64,000 bases of DNA from Clavelina lepadiformis (taxonomy: Eukaryota; Chordata; Ascidiacea; Aplousobranchia; Clavelinidae), in NCBI RefSeq assembly GCF_947623445.1, contig NC_135244.1, forward strand, positions 1,984,001-2,048,000, given 5' to 3'. Both the position numbers and the translations under genes were made by a program. The notes under the pieces are model-generated. The model made no database searches, was not told the DNA's origin, and saw nothing but the letters and a program-made list of their open reading frames with translations. Positions 36,347 to 48,719 of the stretch are shown piece by piece. Each line of letters opens with the position of its first letter. The first letter of the stretch is position 1.

Positions 36347-37140
36347 CTGTTTAATATTTAATCGGTTTATTCCGACGCACAGTACTATACAGAAACTTTG
36401 AGATTATTTTAAATGGATGCCATGATTATTGCCAAACTATCACACTTATTGTAATACAAAAAATTATCATTAAAGCTACTTCTTGGACTCTTCTTAGCAT
36501 TTAGTTAGTTGAAAGTGATACATCATAACTTATCCATAATTGCCTATATACAATAAAGCTGAAACTCCATGAAAGGTTTACAAGTGCTCAAAACAGTTTT
36601 ACGCGATAATTTCAGACGACAATAACTTCATAACAACTAAATTGTTGCGAACGAAATATGCTAATACAGTTGTGTTTTCTGCTGATGTAATTCTTATCTA
36701 TTTACTTGGTTTGCCACTATATTAAGTATAATGAAACTGTCACTGATTACAAAAGATCATATTCTACGCCACAAGAAACCTGAAAGGTCAGCTTACTTGT
36801 TAGTTTAAAATGAGCAAAAGTCATATTTTACCGAATGGAGTCAATGAAAAATATTTTCCAAAATAAAAGAGTGCATTTTTGAAGCGTTTACATAAGTCGT
36901 AAATCGAAATCGGGAACTTTAAAGTGAGGGCAAGTCCAAATATAAGTTGGTCTTAAATCAAAGAGTAGTTGTCAGTAAACATACTGGTGAAAGAATTTTT
37001 AATGATATTCAGTGGTCAAGCAGTAATTGCCAAAATTGTATGACAAATTTGCCTCCTGTTATGACGAATAGGCGGTCCTTATGGCGTCACAATGTAAAAG
37101 TAATATTCCTGATAATAATTGGGGTTTGTATTAGGTTATG
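36347..37140 (+). repeat. SULT 3' flanking unit of copy E
   Basis: Downstream text is shared with copy D (24266-24713 and 25345-25690) and with A and B in inverted orientation. CAATAAAGCTGAAACTCCAT near 36551 includes an AATAAA that would serve as the SULT polyadenylation signal; the same word is kept at 24476 and, inverted, at 8568 and 12858. Confidence 0.7.
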
Positions 37141-38448
37141 ACAAATTAAACATTTCGTTTGTGTAGTACCTGTGTGAAGTATTACACAACAAACTCATCT
37201 GTCATAATGACCGCGTGAACTGGCGGCAGTAGCAAAATGAGCGAGGATGATTGATGGTTGATGACTTGTTTTACTTCTGCTTCGATGGTTTGAGTTCTCA
37301 TTTCTCAAACGGCGTGATTATGCTGTTAGTTTCTTAATTCTGTCTATACCAGTGGTTGGCAAACTGCGGCTCTCCAGCATGTGTTTTGTGGCTCTTCTAG
37401 TCGAATCATAAAATTCCAAAAAAATTGTAAAGGCTACAAAGAGTACCGTTTATGAACGTTTCTCTCTTTTTCTTTTGATTATTTAAGCCAGCATTTCGTT
37501 TATGACGTAACAGGAGACATAGAATCCGAGGAGTTAACTGCGTTAATTTCAAGCCGGTTCCACTAGGCCTAGGCCTATTGCTACACCGTACCGGTATTAT
37601 TCGTAGCCTGTACGATGATCTTGTGAATTGGGTCTAGCTAGACTTAAAACTTTGCATTGTAATATCCAGGTAAACACTTGCGGAGGCACTTGTTGGTTAT
37701 ACTATTCGGACTTAATTTACCTGCCGAATTAATGATCTGACTCCGTGGTTGCGTGCGGTTAGAAATCTCTAACCTTAACGTGTTACTACTGTTACTAGCC
37801 GAAAGCTATTACGATTAACAGATACAGTTTATCAGAAAACAATCCTTTATTGTAGGAACTGTACAGGTTCCGATTAATATGACACAAGCACAAACTTAGC
37901 ATTCACCAATTAAAACAAGTCTAACGAATTACATTTTAACACGACTGACGTAATACGTTCGTACGATTCGATATCTCTCTGTCTGCGCGCTACACGCACA
38001 GAAGTTTAAGCTTATAACAGCGTGGAGCGGTGTGAACGGAAATATTCAACACAAAACACACGCATATTTCAGAATGTGTGAACGATAAAAGCAAAGCGTT
38101 GGCAGATGGGAATTACATTCAGTTAAAACTAGGATGTTATGAAATCACCTGGTAACGCACTAAACGGCGTTTTCACATAAAGTTATTTAGGGCAGTTTCC
38201 AAATATTAAACGACAATAATTGTGGTTTCGTCAAGTTGCAACTGCAGCCAGATTGCAGCTTGCAGAAATGCTAGTTGCAGTTTTATCATGAACAATGTTT
38301 CAGTAACTAAATGGCGCATGTTTCCACAATTCATATAATGGTATTGGATGTGGCTCCCAAGCCACTACACACTGATTCTTCTATTAGCTACGTAGCCTAC
38401 TTCAATGGAAAAAAACTATTAACTTTTCAACCTAGCCTATGCTTCCTA
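37141..38448. other. Spacer with one hAT-like end, no gene
   Basis: No supported gene. At 37351 the text CAGTGGTTGGCAAACTGCGG looks like the terminus of a hAT element, but I find no convincing partner end or target duplication; CACTACACACTG at 38366 is a weak candidate. The rest is unremarkable. Confidence 0.35.
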
Positions 38449-38457
38449 TGATCACAG

Positions 38458-41025
38458 GGGGAGCACGACATATGGCCGCGGGAAAGTGGCCGCGAACAAA
38501 CTCACCGGGGTCAACTGAACGTGACGTAAATTGACCGCAGACAAACTGACTGTGACATAAACTGGCCGGCGATCAAATTAACCGTCGATAAATTGGCCGG
38601 CGATCAAATTAACCGGCGACAAATTGGCCGTCAAAAGGTCAAAATTTTAAACTCGGTAGTATATGATATGTAAAGTAAATATTTGTTTGTAACTATTTCC
38701 TTTGTTTTTAACAAAATTGTTTTTTATTTCAATACACATTGAAACGTTTATTGAAATAAACAGAAATATTTCCGGAAATACGAGAAATACGAGTAACAAC
38801 ATTAAAAGACGTTCACTGCAAAACACATATGACACTACATAATATGGGCACTAAAATTTACACAAGCTGTTATTTGACAAACAAGGAAGTTTATTGCGCA
38901 AATTGTAGGTTGTGGGCGATGCCTCTGAGAAAATCTAATATGTCACGGTTTGCAAAATCTTCAACGATGGTTTGAAGTCGCGCATCCAGATCCTTGTATT
39001 TTCTCCTTTTGGCAGGAGGCCCTTAGGCACAGAGCGCCTCAATCTTGTTTTTGTTTATGTTCTGCAATTTCCTTAAAGCTTCTATAAATTTCCAAATGGT
39101 TGGGTGTTGCATTGATAACATCCTGTTTATTAGACTGTGGTGACCTTCAACTTTGTTGTTGGTTCTGGCTTCGCCATTTAACACCCGAACATGGACGTTC
39201 CAGAAGTCATGTGAATATGGCGGGTCTCTTCGGAGCTGAGTTCGAAAGCGACGCCCGATGTAAGTACGCTCAAAGTAGTCGAGAAGCGGAAGCATTTCAT
39301 CAGGCAAAAATTCCTCTAATGTTTCAAAAGCCTCAATCAGATGCTGTATTGGAACAAATGCCAAAGCAGGTATGTGACGCAGCAGTAGTGCAAATTCTTG
39401 ATCATTTTGATACCTTCTTTGAAGTCCGATTTGCTGCATGTGCTTCCTGACATTTTGATTTAAATGAAAAAAGCAACCACTTACTGTGAGGTCATCATAG
39501 TCAAACACCATCCGAATTGCATTTATTGCAGACATTTCAAAATCAACCAAAAAACTTGTTGGATGTGCATTTGGTATCAGTTGCCACGCTGCGCGAAATA
39601 ACCGCTCATATGTTTCTTGTGCTTTGTTCGGTAGTAAACAGTACAACGCTGGGACAAGGTCGCCATGTCATGAAGCATGGATAGAGTAAACCTGTGAAAA
39701 TATTGGCGGGGTAACCTTGAACGTCCCATCAGCTTGCCAGTTTTCTGATAATTCTAGTACTCTTTTGCTCTCTTCGGTGCCAAAAATTAATATCCTATTT
39801 TCTTCAGCTCCTGAGTCATACTGCAAAAAAAGTTCAGACCCCATAGCATCATCTAAAAGAATATTTTTGTACGAGTCAGGTATTTCTAAATCTGTGCAGT
39901 TCAGTGGATTTGCAGGTGCTGCAACAGTCCTAAGTCGTGTTCGTTGTATTGATCTTTTCAGATTTTTTTCCACAATATGCGCTCTGACGGCACCTGGCAA
40001 TCCCACTGTCGCGTCAGATATGATATTTGCTGGTGTGGACGTATCGTTAGCGTTGCCAGCGCGTTCCTTGACGACCGTAAGTAGTTTGGCCACTTGAACA
40101 TGTCTCTCTTCTTGTAGGTGACTGTGTTCGTGCAACTCTTTCGTGACTAAGCCATCTACAGTATGGAGACGTGCCTTACAAAAACTCTTGTGGTAATTAC
40201 TGCATCTCCAGAATGCAGTTTTCCCGTCTGAACTTTGTCCATCTCTCCAGAAAATGTAATGGTTGTAAACTAATTTTTTTTTACCTCTTTGTGAGATTAC
40301 TTCTGCCATTTTCAGACCTTAAAAATCAGTTTTATTCTAAAAGTGTCGGCATCTAGTCTGCAAAAGTATCTCAATTTAGTATCTCAATCACGTGGCTATA
40401 GGCATTACACCGGGTTTACTGGCAACTCACTTAAACAACACAAAGTCGTAAATGTACAAAACAAGATCACTTGATTCCTGTCTGTTCAATCTGCTGATTC
40501 TGCTCATCTGCTGTCTCACTCTCCAGTCTCCACCTGCTGGGCTTCTCCAACTCTTTTTGCAATTTACAAATATTAGCATAACCATAACCAAGACTTAAAA
40601 CTAGGGGAGTCCTGACGTACAGCTTCAATCTGACAATTTACTTAACTAAAGTGTCCATTGTTATTGCAATAAGTCCATTGTTACAACATGAGATAGGCTA
40701 CAACGCATTGTTTCATAATCTCATCAAACAACTCGTCTAGACTGGGAAAATGTATGTAACAATAAGAAATCTATGAATATGGGTCACCGTACAAGGGGCC
40801 AAAAAACTCTACGAGTGGCAACCTTGACTGCAATACACATACTGGATAGTGACTAGATAGTGAATTAGAATTTTGACCTTTTGACGGCCAATTTGTCGTC
40901 GGTTAATTTGATCGCCGGCCAGTTTATGTCACAGTCAGTTTGTCTGCGGTCAATTTAAGTCACGTTCAGTTGACCCCGGTGAGTTTGTTCGCGGCCACTT
41001 TCCCGCGGCCATATGTCGTGGAACC
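38458..41025 (-). mobile_element. MULE transposon with about 190-bp inverted repeats
   Basis: Terminal inverted repeats of about 190 bases (38458-38655 and 40865-41025 are almost identical when inverted), built from words such as GGCCGGCGATCAAATTAACC and CCGCGGGAAAGTGGCCGCG. Target duplication TGATCACAG, 9 bp, perfect (38449-38457 and 41026-41034), typical of MuDR-type elements. The high TIR identity indicates a young insertion. The left TIR holds a short internal repeat of the GGCCGGCGATCAAATTAACC unit. Confidence 0.93.
39023..40309 (-). pseudogene. MULE transposase with FLYWCH finger, one stop
   Basis: Starts MAEVISQRGKKK at 40309. Residues 15-70 are a FLYWCH-type finger (FWRDGQ, then AFWRCSNYHKSFCKARLHT, then HEHSH). 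The MULE catalytic core follows: WQADGTFKVTPPIFSQVYSIH (first Asp), YCLLPNKAQETYERLF, then FLVDFEMSAINAI (second Asp), GCFFHLNQNV. The only lesion is one in-frame TGA (39670-39668), right after YSIHAS and before HGDLVPALY. Elsewhere the frame is open for 428 codons. Its C-terminal part is the homologue of the fragment in SULT-B intron 3, but the two elements have different termini, so they are different MULE families. Confidence 0.85.
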
Positions 41026-41034
41026 TGATCACAG

Positions 41035-42162
41035 GTCAGATTTTCTGTAGAGTGCAGATGACCACGCTGTTCTTTCAACATTTCGTATACTTTACAAACA
41101 CGTGACAAGCAAACTGCAATTCATTGGTTAATTCTCAAATTTTAGCTAGCGACGCCGTCCTTTGCTTAATATTATAACAGCAAATTAGGGTAAAATGCAT
41201 TTACAATTAGGCATGTAAAAATTTTCTGGTATTTTCATGGTAAATATTACAAAGTTTTTTAACAGCGTGTAAAAAACAATAACGAGGCAGGATGAAGAAG
41301 GAATGATGATGATTATGAGGATCTTTACGTTTCTCCTGGCGTCCAACGAGGTCAGTTTCCTGCCACCTCTTGCAGACAATCTCCTCGTATTCATACAAAA
41401 AAATGTACCGTATTTGGCGATAAAAGTTGTTATTTACTGATTACTAGTACATAGCTATATTAGTACAAAATGGTCAAGGATGAATTTTATCTGAGATGGT
41501 TGCAGCAGGTCAATTCCAGCGTGACTGACGGGACAAAAGATAGAATTTTTAAAATTATAAATGCATTATTACTAGTTTTATATAAGGTAGGAAAAAAAGA
41601 ATTTTGTTTTCAGTTAATGGAAGTTGCATGTTATGAAATGGCATTAAAAATTTTTGTAAAATAATATAGTAAAATGTTTGAAAACCAACCTTTGTTAGCG
41701 TGACTGACGGGACAGAAATTAACATGCATTTTTGGGACAGTGTAACTGATGACAAATTTCTATCTCATTATTTGATAAATCAAGGTGTTTCCTTGTAGAT
41801 TTCATTGTTGACCCGAACTGTGCTTTAAACTAATTTCGAACTTTGGCTGCAATTGCTAAGTTTAAAATTATAGTGTATTGTGTACGTGACAGACGGGACA
41901 TTTTGTATGTGACCGACGGGACAACATCTGAAGTAATAAAAGGTCACTCACAGTTTTTGGATCAAGTATTAAATAAAATCATCTACTCAATTTAACAACT
42001 GAAACTAAATAAATTTAATTACTTTTTTAATTTGAATAACAAATTTTTTGCATGACATGCAGTAAAATATTGAAAATACTAATTGACAATTCAAAAAACT
42101 AACAAAATAGCGAGCTGTAAAAATATGACAATAAACTTCTATAGCACTGAATAAAAATAACG
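41035..42162. other. Spacer carrying a four-fold TGACxGACGGGACA motif
   Basis: No supported gene. The plus-strand word TGACTGACGGGACA occurs at 41522-41535 and 41701-41714, with one-base variants at 41887-41900 and 41910-41923. A fifth copy lies at 49097-49110, beyond the transposase-like gene of 46.6-48.7 kb. The motif may mark the subterminal part of that transposon; no clear terminus was found. Confidence 0.5.
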
Positions 42163-42400
42163 TGTTATGACCTCGAAACTCAAACACTAATTCAAGTAAC
42201 TTAGGTTTTATTAAAACAAAACCGAACAGTCCTAAAAACAAATAGAATCAGTTAGGCAAAAATTACTACTGGAATGACGTTCTATCGATGGTACCAGCAC
42301 ATATAAGGCGGAGAAGCAATTAAGGCAATTAAGGAGGCGTGATTAAGCGCAAAGCAAACTAGTATAAACGAAGGAATTTCACCGGCGGAATGTCACCACA
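42163..42400 (-). repeat. 3' LTR of the Gypsy element
   Basis: Shares its ends and nearly all of its text with 46165-46462. It is the downstream LTR because the element reads on the minus strand and the integrase region lies next to it. Confidence 0.9.
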
Positions 42401-45400
42401 TTCTCCCCCGGTTAAATAATTATGAAGTAATTACAATGTTTAAAAAACTACAAAGTCCATTCGCCATATCTTTGTGGAGGTCTTCTCTCTCTCGTGGAGC
42501 GCCTGATACTCGGGGTTTGTGAATCAGCCTCCACGGAAGACGTTTCCTGGTGTCCATCGTTTCGAACGTCAGTTACTGTTCGCACATTGTCACCAGTGCC
42601 TGTAAGCAAACGTAATTCCGGTTGACGTAATGGTGAAGTCACATCCGAAGTCGCGGCTTCCTCAACGTCATCGTCAGCCGGGTTTACTTGTGGGTAAGGC
42701 GCAAGGTCGGAATTTGATACCGTACTCTCCCTTCCATTTGGATATTTAACTCGTGCGAAGGTGGAGTTCACCATCATTAATTCGACAGGATCGCAGACTG
42801 GATCGCCTTTGTTTCGCACGAATCGACGCAGCAGTACGGTTCCTTGATTTAGCAACCACGTAGGCATCGAGCTTCCCAAAGTTGCCCGTCTTGGAAAAGA
42901 AAACATTCTTTCATGTGGAGTTTCATTAGTGGCCGTACACAACAACGACCTAATTCCTTGTAGAGCTTGAGGGAGAACACGTTCCCAATGTTCTTCTGAG
43001 GTTTTGTAGTAGGATAAAAGCAGTTTTACGGTTCTCCAAATCGTTTTATTGGCTCTTTCGCATTGCGAGTTCCCTTGAGGATGATACGGAGTGGAATAAC
43101 TCGTCGCAATTCCTCGAGCCATTAAGAAATCTTTAAGTTCCCCACTCATGAAGCTGGATCCTCGATCACTATGTATGTATGCCGGAAAACCAAACAAGCA
43201 GAAAAGGTCGCTGAGATAATCGATAACCGTGTCTGAAGACATCTTCTTGCAGGGATAAACAAAAGGATAACGACTAAATTCATCAAGAATGACTAATAGA
43301 TATGGTTTTGTCCCTTTGACGGGTCCTTTGAAGTCCATAGTCAAACGTTCCCACGGGTGAGTAGCTTTGATCAGTGTCTCAGGCGGTCTTTTAAAAAAGC
43401 GGGGTTTAATCTCGGCGCGAACACGACAGGACTTACGGTTCTTGCTTCCTCGCTATTGTATGGAAGGTTTCGAACACGAATGAAATGATAGAGTCGAGCG
43501 TAGCCTGGATGTCCGAGGGAATCATGAAGCGATGACAAGTCTTTCAGGCAATCCACCGTGGCACAAACTCTTGAAAGGGCGTCGGGAACAACATTTTCCT
43601 TCCCTGGTTTGTGGCGAATTTCGTAGTGGAAAGGACTTAGTTCTAGACGCCACATCAGTATTTTGTTGTTTTTGATTTTTCCTTTGTTGGTTTTGCTGAA
43701 CATAAAGGAAACCGATCGTTGGTCCGTTACTAATGTGAAAGTTCTCCCTTTTAGGTAATGGGCCCATTTACGGTCCGCTTCTATGATAGCAGTAGCTTCT
43801 TTCTCAATAGAAGGATAGCGTCGTTCACATTTACTGAGTGTCCGAGACATGAACGCCACTGGGCGCCCTCCTTGTGACAAAGTGGCCGCAACGGCGTAAT
43901 CGGACGCATCGCACTCAACCTCGAATGGCAGATCTTCACAGATACTACTGAGACTAGCTTTAACAATTTCTTCTTTTAACTCGGCAAAAGCATTTGACGC
44001 CTTAGCGTTCAACCGGAAATCGGTAGCCTTAAAAAGGGGGCCAGCTTTTCCGGAAAAGTTCTCGATACATTTGGAATAGTATGCAAACATGCCACAAATT
44101 CTTTTAAGTTCCCGAAGAGATTTCGGCGGAGGCATGTCAAGTAGCGGGTGGAGTCTTTCGGGGTCCGGCTTCACTTGGTTGTGGGATATCTGGTACCCAA
44201 GCAGGTCTATGGTTTGCTGACGCAGTTTCAACTTATCTTCGTTAAAAGTTAAACCGGTAAGCAAAGCTTCTAAATTTTGGTCATGTTCTTCAATCATCGC
44301 GCCAGTAACTGTTACGTCGTCCAAGTATGAAAATACCTTTTTTAGATTATGGCTTCGGATGAAGTCATCCATCACTCTTTGGAAAGCGGCCACACCGTTT
44401 GTAACACCAAAGGGAAGTCTTTTGTATTGATACAGGCGACCCAAAGCTTCAAACGCAGTGAATGGGCGTTCCTCCGCTCGAATCGGTACTTGGTGGTAGG
44501 CCGACCGTAGATCGAGTGAGCTATAGTATTTGTCCTTTCCAACCTTGTTGACAATGTCCTCGATGCGTGGAAGCGGGTAAGCATCGAGCAGAGTGAAGCG
44601 ATTGACAGTTTGCGAGTAGTCGACCACTAAACGACATTTTTCTCGGTTTCGCACCACTAGTAATTGAGCTCTCCACGGCGATTTCGACGGCTCAATGATG
44701 TCTTCGGAAAGTAATCTTTTAATTTAGGTTTTTATGAAGGCGGAGTCTTCCCTCGAGTAGGAACGAGTGCGAGAAGCGACCGGGTAGTAGTCCTTTTGCA
44801 TAAATTCGAACAAGTTGGGTGGGTCAACATCGGCTGCCGCTACCGCGAAAACCTTTTCCGAAGCAGCAGACACAACAAGGGGATTTTCAGCTCCACCAAA
44901 TTCGAAAGTAACCGCCTCATGTCTTTGTAGAAACTTCTGCCCCAAGATAATATCGGCACAAGAATTATGCATTACGTCCGGCACGACGTTAGAATAGCTC
45001 CGGCCAAGCAGTTGAATGGTTGTTTTAACATGACCTTGTGTTTCTAACTGCAGTTCAGTGGAAGCCATGGTCATATCACTCGCTTTTCCTTCCGGTTTTA
45101 AATCGATGTTTTCGGCTAAAGAGCTATCGATAAAATTTTCTGACGCGCCGGAATCTAACAAGGCTTTAACGAGTCGGCCTTTAATGACAGCGTTGACGAC
45201 TGTACGCTGGAGGCAGCCGGGAGCACCTGCCAGAAATACGGTCCCAGATGTTTTAGCGGCAATGGCAGAATACCGTTCTGATAATTCACTCGATCCCTCA
45301 ACATAGGCCGTTGAAGAAGTTTTTAGAAAAGAGCAATTACCGCGGGAGACATTTCAAAAATGGCCTCTTTTTCCACAATTGTGACATTCTCGATCACGGG

Positions 45401-46164
45401 CAGGACAATAATTACGACTATGTAGCGCACCGCCACAGTAGAAGCAAGTCTTCTGAGTCTTCAAATTACGCACCTTCGGAGCGACAGCTATTGATCCTCC
45501 AGTTTGTAGTGTATTTTCTTTAGGTGTCACAGCGGGCAACGTTGATTGGGCCGATGCCACCAGGCGAGGGCTGGTACTTCCAGAGCCCATTGAGTTCGAT
45601 CACAATTGAGCTCGCTCTAAGTTATCGGCTAAATCGGCCGCTCGCTGTAGGTCGACATCATCTATCTCCAACAGGCGTTGACGTACGAGCGAAGAACTCA
45701 GCCCATTAATGAAAGAGTCCCGTATAAGTTCGTCGCGGTACTTACTCGCTGTGACCGCTTCAAAGGTACAATCCTTAGCGAGCATCTTAAGGGCACGAAG
45801 GAACTCCAGGACTTTTCCCCCGTGGTTTTGCTGCCTACTGACCAGTACGTGTCGTGCGTAGACATTATTTCTCGGTCGGACGTACAACTCTTTCAGGAGA
45901 GTTATAATACTTTCGTAGCTATCACCTTCTTCTACATAGGAGAAAACTTCGGGGGAAATACAGCTTCGAACAACTCTTGTTTTATTTATTGCGGGCGATT
46001 GCGTAGGGCGTAGCTCTTCCAGTGTAGCAATGAAGTCTTCGACCGTCTGTAACCAATACTTGAAAACTTTATGGGCGTCGACGGTATCCGGGCTAACCGT
46101 GAGTTCTTTCGGTCGAAGTAAGAGCTTGTCCATGACCGGTTCGTCTTATCTTGTTTTAATAAAT

Positions 46165-46462
46165 TGTTATGACCTCGAAACTCAAACACTAATTCAAGTA
46201 ACTTAGGTTTTATTAAAACAAAACCGAACAGTCCTAAAAACAAATAGAATCAGTTAGGCAAAAATATGAAAGATATGTAACACTTATATATCTGAACTGA
46301 TACTATCGAACAGCCGACCCATCGACACTGCGCTTACTACTGGAATGACGTTCTATCGATGGGACCAGCACATATAAGGCGGATAAGCAATTAAGGAGGC
46401 GTGATTAAGTGCAAAGCAAACTAGTATAAACGAAGGAATTTCACCGGCGGAATGTCACCACA
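46165..46462 (-). repeat. 5' LTR of the Gypsy element
   Basis: Same ends as the 42.2-kb LTR; about 60 bases longer. ACTTATATATCTG-type text within it is absent from the other LTR. The primer-binding region would lie just left of 46165, but I could not assign the tRNA. Confidence 0.88.
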
Positions 46463-46640
46463 CATTGTCGTCCATAAAATCATCTTAAATTGCAAATTGA
46501 CTTACAAATAAACTGCAACTTTTGAAGAAATGCATCTGAACTAGTTAACATAAATAAAACACTAACAACAACCGTAAACAACTCAAATCTAGAAAACTTT
46601 AGAACTAAAATAACAATATATTTTAGCATCTGAGTATGTT

Positions 46641-48706
46641 CTAAACTATTTTATACATTCCTCGACTATTTATAAGAATTGGTACATCTTTCATCTGACT
46701 AAGAATGTTATCTTTGGTGTACCAAACAGTGTCATGATCCGGTTCTAGTTTATAACTTGAAGATGAACTATCTGATTTTTTTAGGCATTGTATTTTATAT
46801 TCACCAGCTATTTTATTTATTACAAGCACATAAAAGTCTTCTGCTAAGTATTTTATTTTAACCCAAGATCCAATAGCAAAATCTTTATCATTTCCTCCTT
46901 TTGACTGAACTAACACTTCATTTGACCCAATAAATGAAAAACAGTCCATTTGTTCATGATTCACAAGCGAATGCACAGAATACCTAATTTCGTATGGCTT
47001 TATTGATTCAAAAAAGTGTGCATCCCTGGTATTGGGGATTCTTTCAATTTCAACACCCTTTGGGTGCCACATTTTATCCAGTTTTGGGATTTGGGATTTT
47101 ATTTCTTTCTCTGAAACAAATAATACATTTATATTGGGACACACCTCCTGGGCAACTTGTGCAAACTCTTCTGAACTATTCATGTCAATATTTCCTGCAA
47201 GTACTTTTTCCATCACTCTTCTTTTTAAACATCCACCAATTCCATCAATGCAACCTTTTCCGTGTGATGTTGCCGAAAAATGCCATTTAACTGGTACATC
47301 CTGCAAAGTTATGTTACACAAACTATACTTCTGTTTAAAATGCTGTGCTGCCCCATCTGACTGGTATTCCAATGCACTGATCTGAACTGCAAGATGAGCT
47401 TTTTTGAAATGGTTTAAAATGCAACTATTAAACACTGCCACTGAATATTTATCATGACGCATGTAATTGGAAATAACCACGTACGCAGTAGAATCAACAG
47501 CATCAGCCTTGGCTGCTTTGTGTGACGTAGCTGCATTGAAATATACCATTGAAGTGTACAGTATTGATGATTTAGAATCCCAGTAAACAGACTGAATTTC
47601 ATTTTGCCGTTTGTGAGTATAGTTTTCACTGAAATCAGTTTGAATTAAGAGAGACCCCAAAGGTAAATTCTCTTTGCGTTCTTTCAAATTCTTAGACTGC
47701 ATCGTTTTAATGTAGGCCTAATGATGCTTAGGAAATTCTGGTAGCTTCGATTTTAACTTTGCAAGCATATTTTCTAGGCTTTCGTTAAAACTGGTTCTCA
47801 ATAAACGGTTGTTTTCATTTTTAACCCACTGCTTGTAATCAATGAGCATCTTCAAGTTCTCGACCTCACCAAAAGCGGACACCACCAACCTTTCAAACAT
47901 TTTGAGATTTCCACATTCTTGGCAATTTTGTAGCATGCAAGGTTCTTCTTGGCTACAAACGACCAATGCAAGAAATTCACTCACAACATTTGGGAGATGT
48001 GGGATAGCTCGTAAGAAGAGATGAATATTTTCATGGTAAATGCACAAGCAAATGTTTTCTGGTGTATCAGCCCGAAGACAAATGTGCTGTGGTCTCATCT
48101 CACAAAATTTGGTCAACTCAATTTTAACATTTTTATATTCAGCTTTAAAAGCTCGATAAACTTCTCTCAATGTGAGTTGTAAATATCTTTTGTGAACTTT
48201 GATTTTCTTTTTTTTTTGACGAATTATTTTAAAGTCTCTCGTACCTGGTGCTTGGCTAGATACTTTATCACGAGCATAGAACTTTTCAACAGCTTCTTTA
48301 AAAGCTTCTGATAATTTGTCAATTCTTTTAGTTTTTGCTTCTGATTTTGTGGATTCTGGAGTAAATTTCAAGGCCAATTTTCTAACAACTAATTTTCTTT
48401 TACGTGGACTTTGTGGCAAGCTTTTCTGCACTTTCTTCAAAGAACGATTAAGAGCTGACCTTTTCATGTACATGAAACTTGTATCTACCACCAAGTTCTT
48501 TTTTCTGGCTCTGTATTCTTGTTTTCGTTTTCTTTCGTACACTTTTTCACTAAGCTTTTCACTATCACTTAATAAATGCTTCTTTCGCTCTCTGGAATGT
48601 CTTTTAACCTGCTTTTGGTATTCTTTAAAAGCTTAATTCATATTTACCTTCTTGCTTCAACCTTTCTCTTCTTTGACGCTGTCTTTCTGCACAACTTTTC
48701 GCCATT
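46641..48706 (-). pseudogene. Unclassified transposase-like gene (DFSENY family)
   Basis: Minus-strand coding trace of about 680 codons, from MAKSCAERQRQRRERLKQ. The N-terminus is strongly basic (RKRKQEYRARKKN, SPRKRKLVVRK). Then comes a Cys-rich block (CEMRPQHICLRADTPENICLC; CMLQNCQECGNLK) and a catalytic-looking core: LLIQTDFSENYTHKRQNEIQ, then ALEYQSDGAAQHFKQKY, then HFSATSHGKGCIDGIGG. The first two Asp residues (TDF, SDG) and the HGKG-DG-GG motif are what I recall from multi-copy proteins in cnidarian and insect genomes. An RNase H-like DDE transposase is the likely role, but I cannot name the superfamily. It carries at least two lesions. The Gypsy element sits directly downstream. Confidence 0.6.
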
Positions 48707-48719
48707 ACAAAAAACTATC

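Larger units (their letters stand above)
42163..46462 (-). mobile_element. Ty3/Gypsy LTR retrotransposon with both LTRs
   Basis: Fossil LTR element in minus orientation. LTRs lie at 42163-42400 and 46165-46462, start TG and end CA on the minus strand, and are nearly identical except for their length, so the insertion is young. Parts in the family's usual order from right to left: gag with a CCHC knuckle (46.1-45.4 kb), aspartic protease (DSGASENFID, about 45.15 kb), reverse transcriptase (YSSLDLRSAYHQ, FSYLDDVTV) and RNase H (about 44.7-43.5 kb), integrase core (TMDFKGPVKG, HPQGNSQCERANK; about 43.3-42.5 kb). A purine-rich tract lies beside the 42.4-kb LTR. Integrase following RNase H places it in Gypsy. 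The coding region is broken, with about three or four breaks. No target duplication was found. Confidence 0.93.

Noticed and set aside
37351-38380. hAT element with CAGTGGTTGGCAAACTGCGG end
   Set aside because: Only one convincing end; the presumed other end is weak and the flanks lack an 8-bp duplication.
39100-39450. Plus-strand frame opposite the MULE transposase
   Set aside because: Antisense shadow of the catalytic core on the minus strand.
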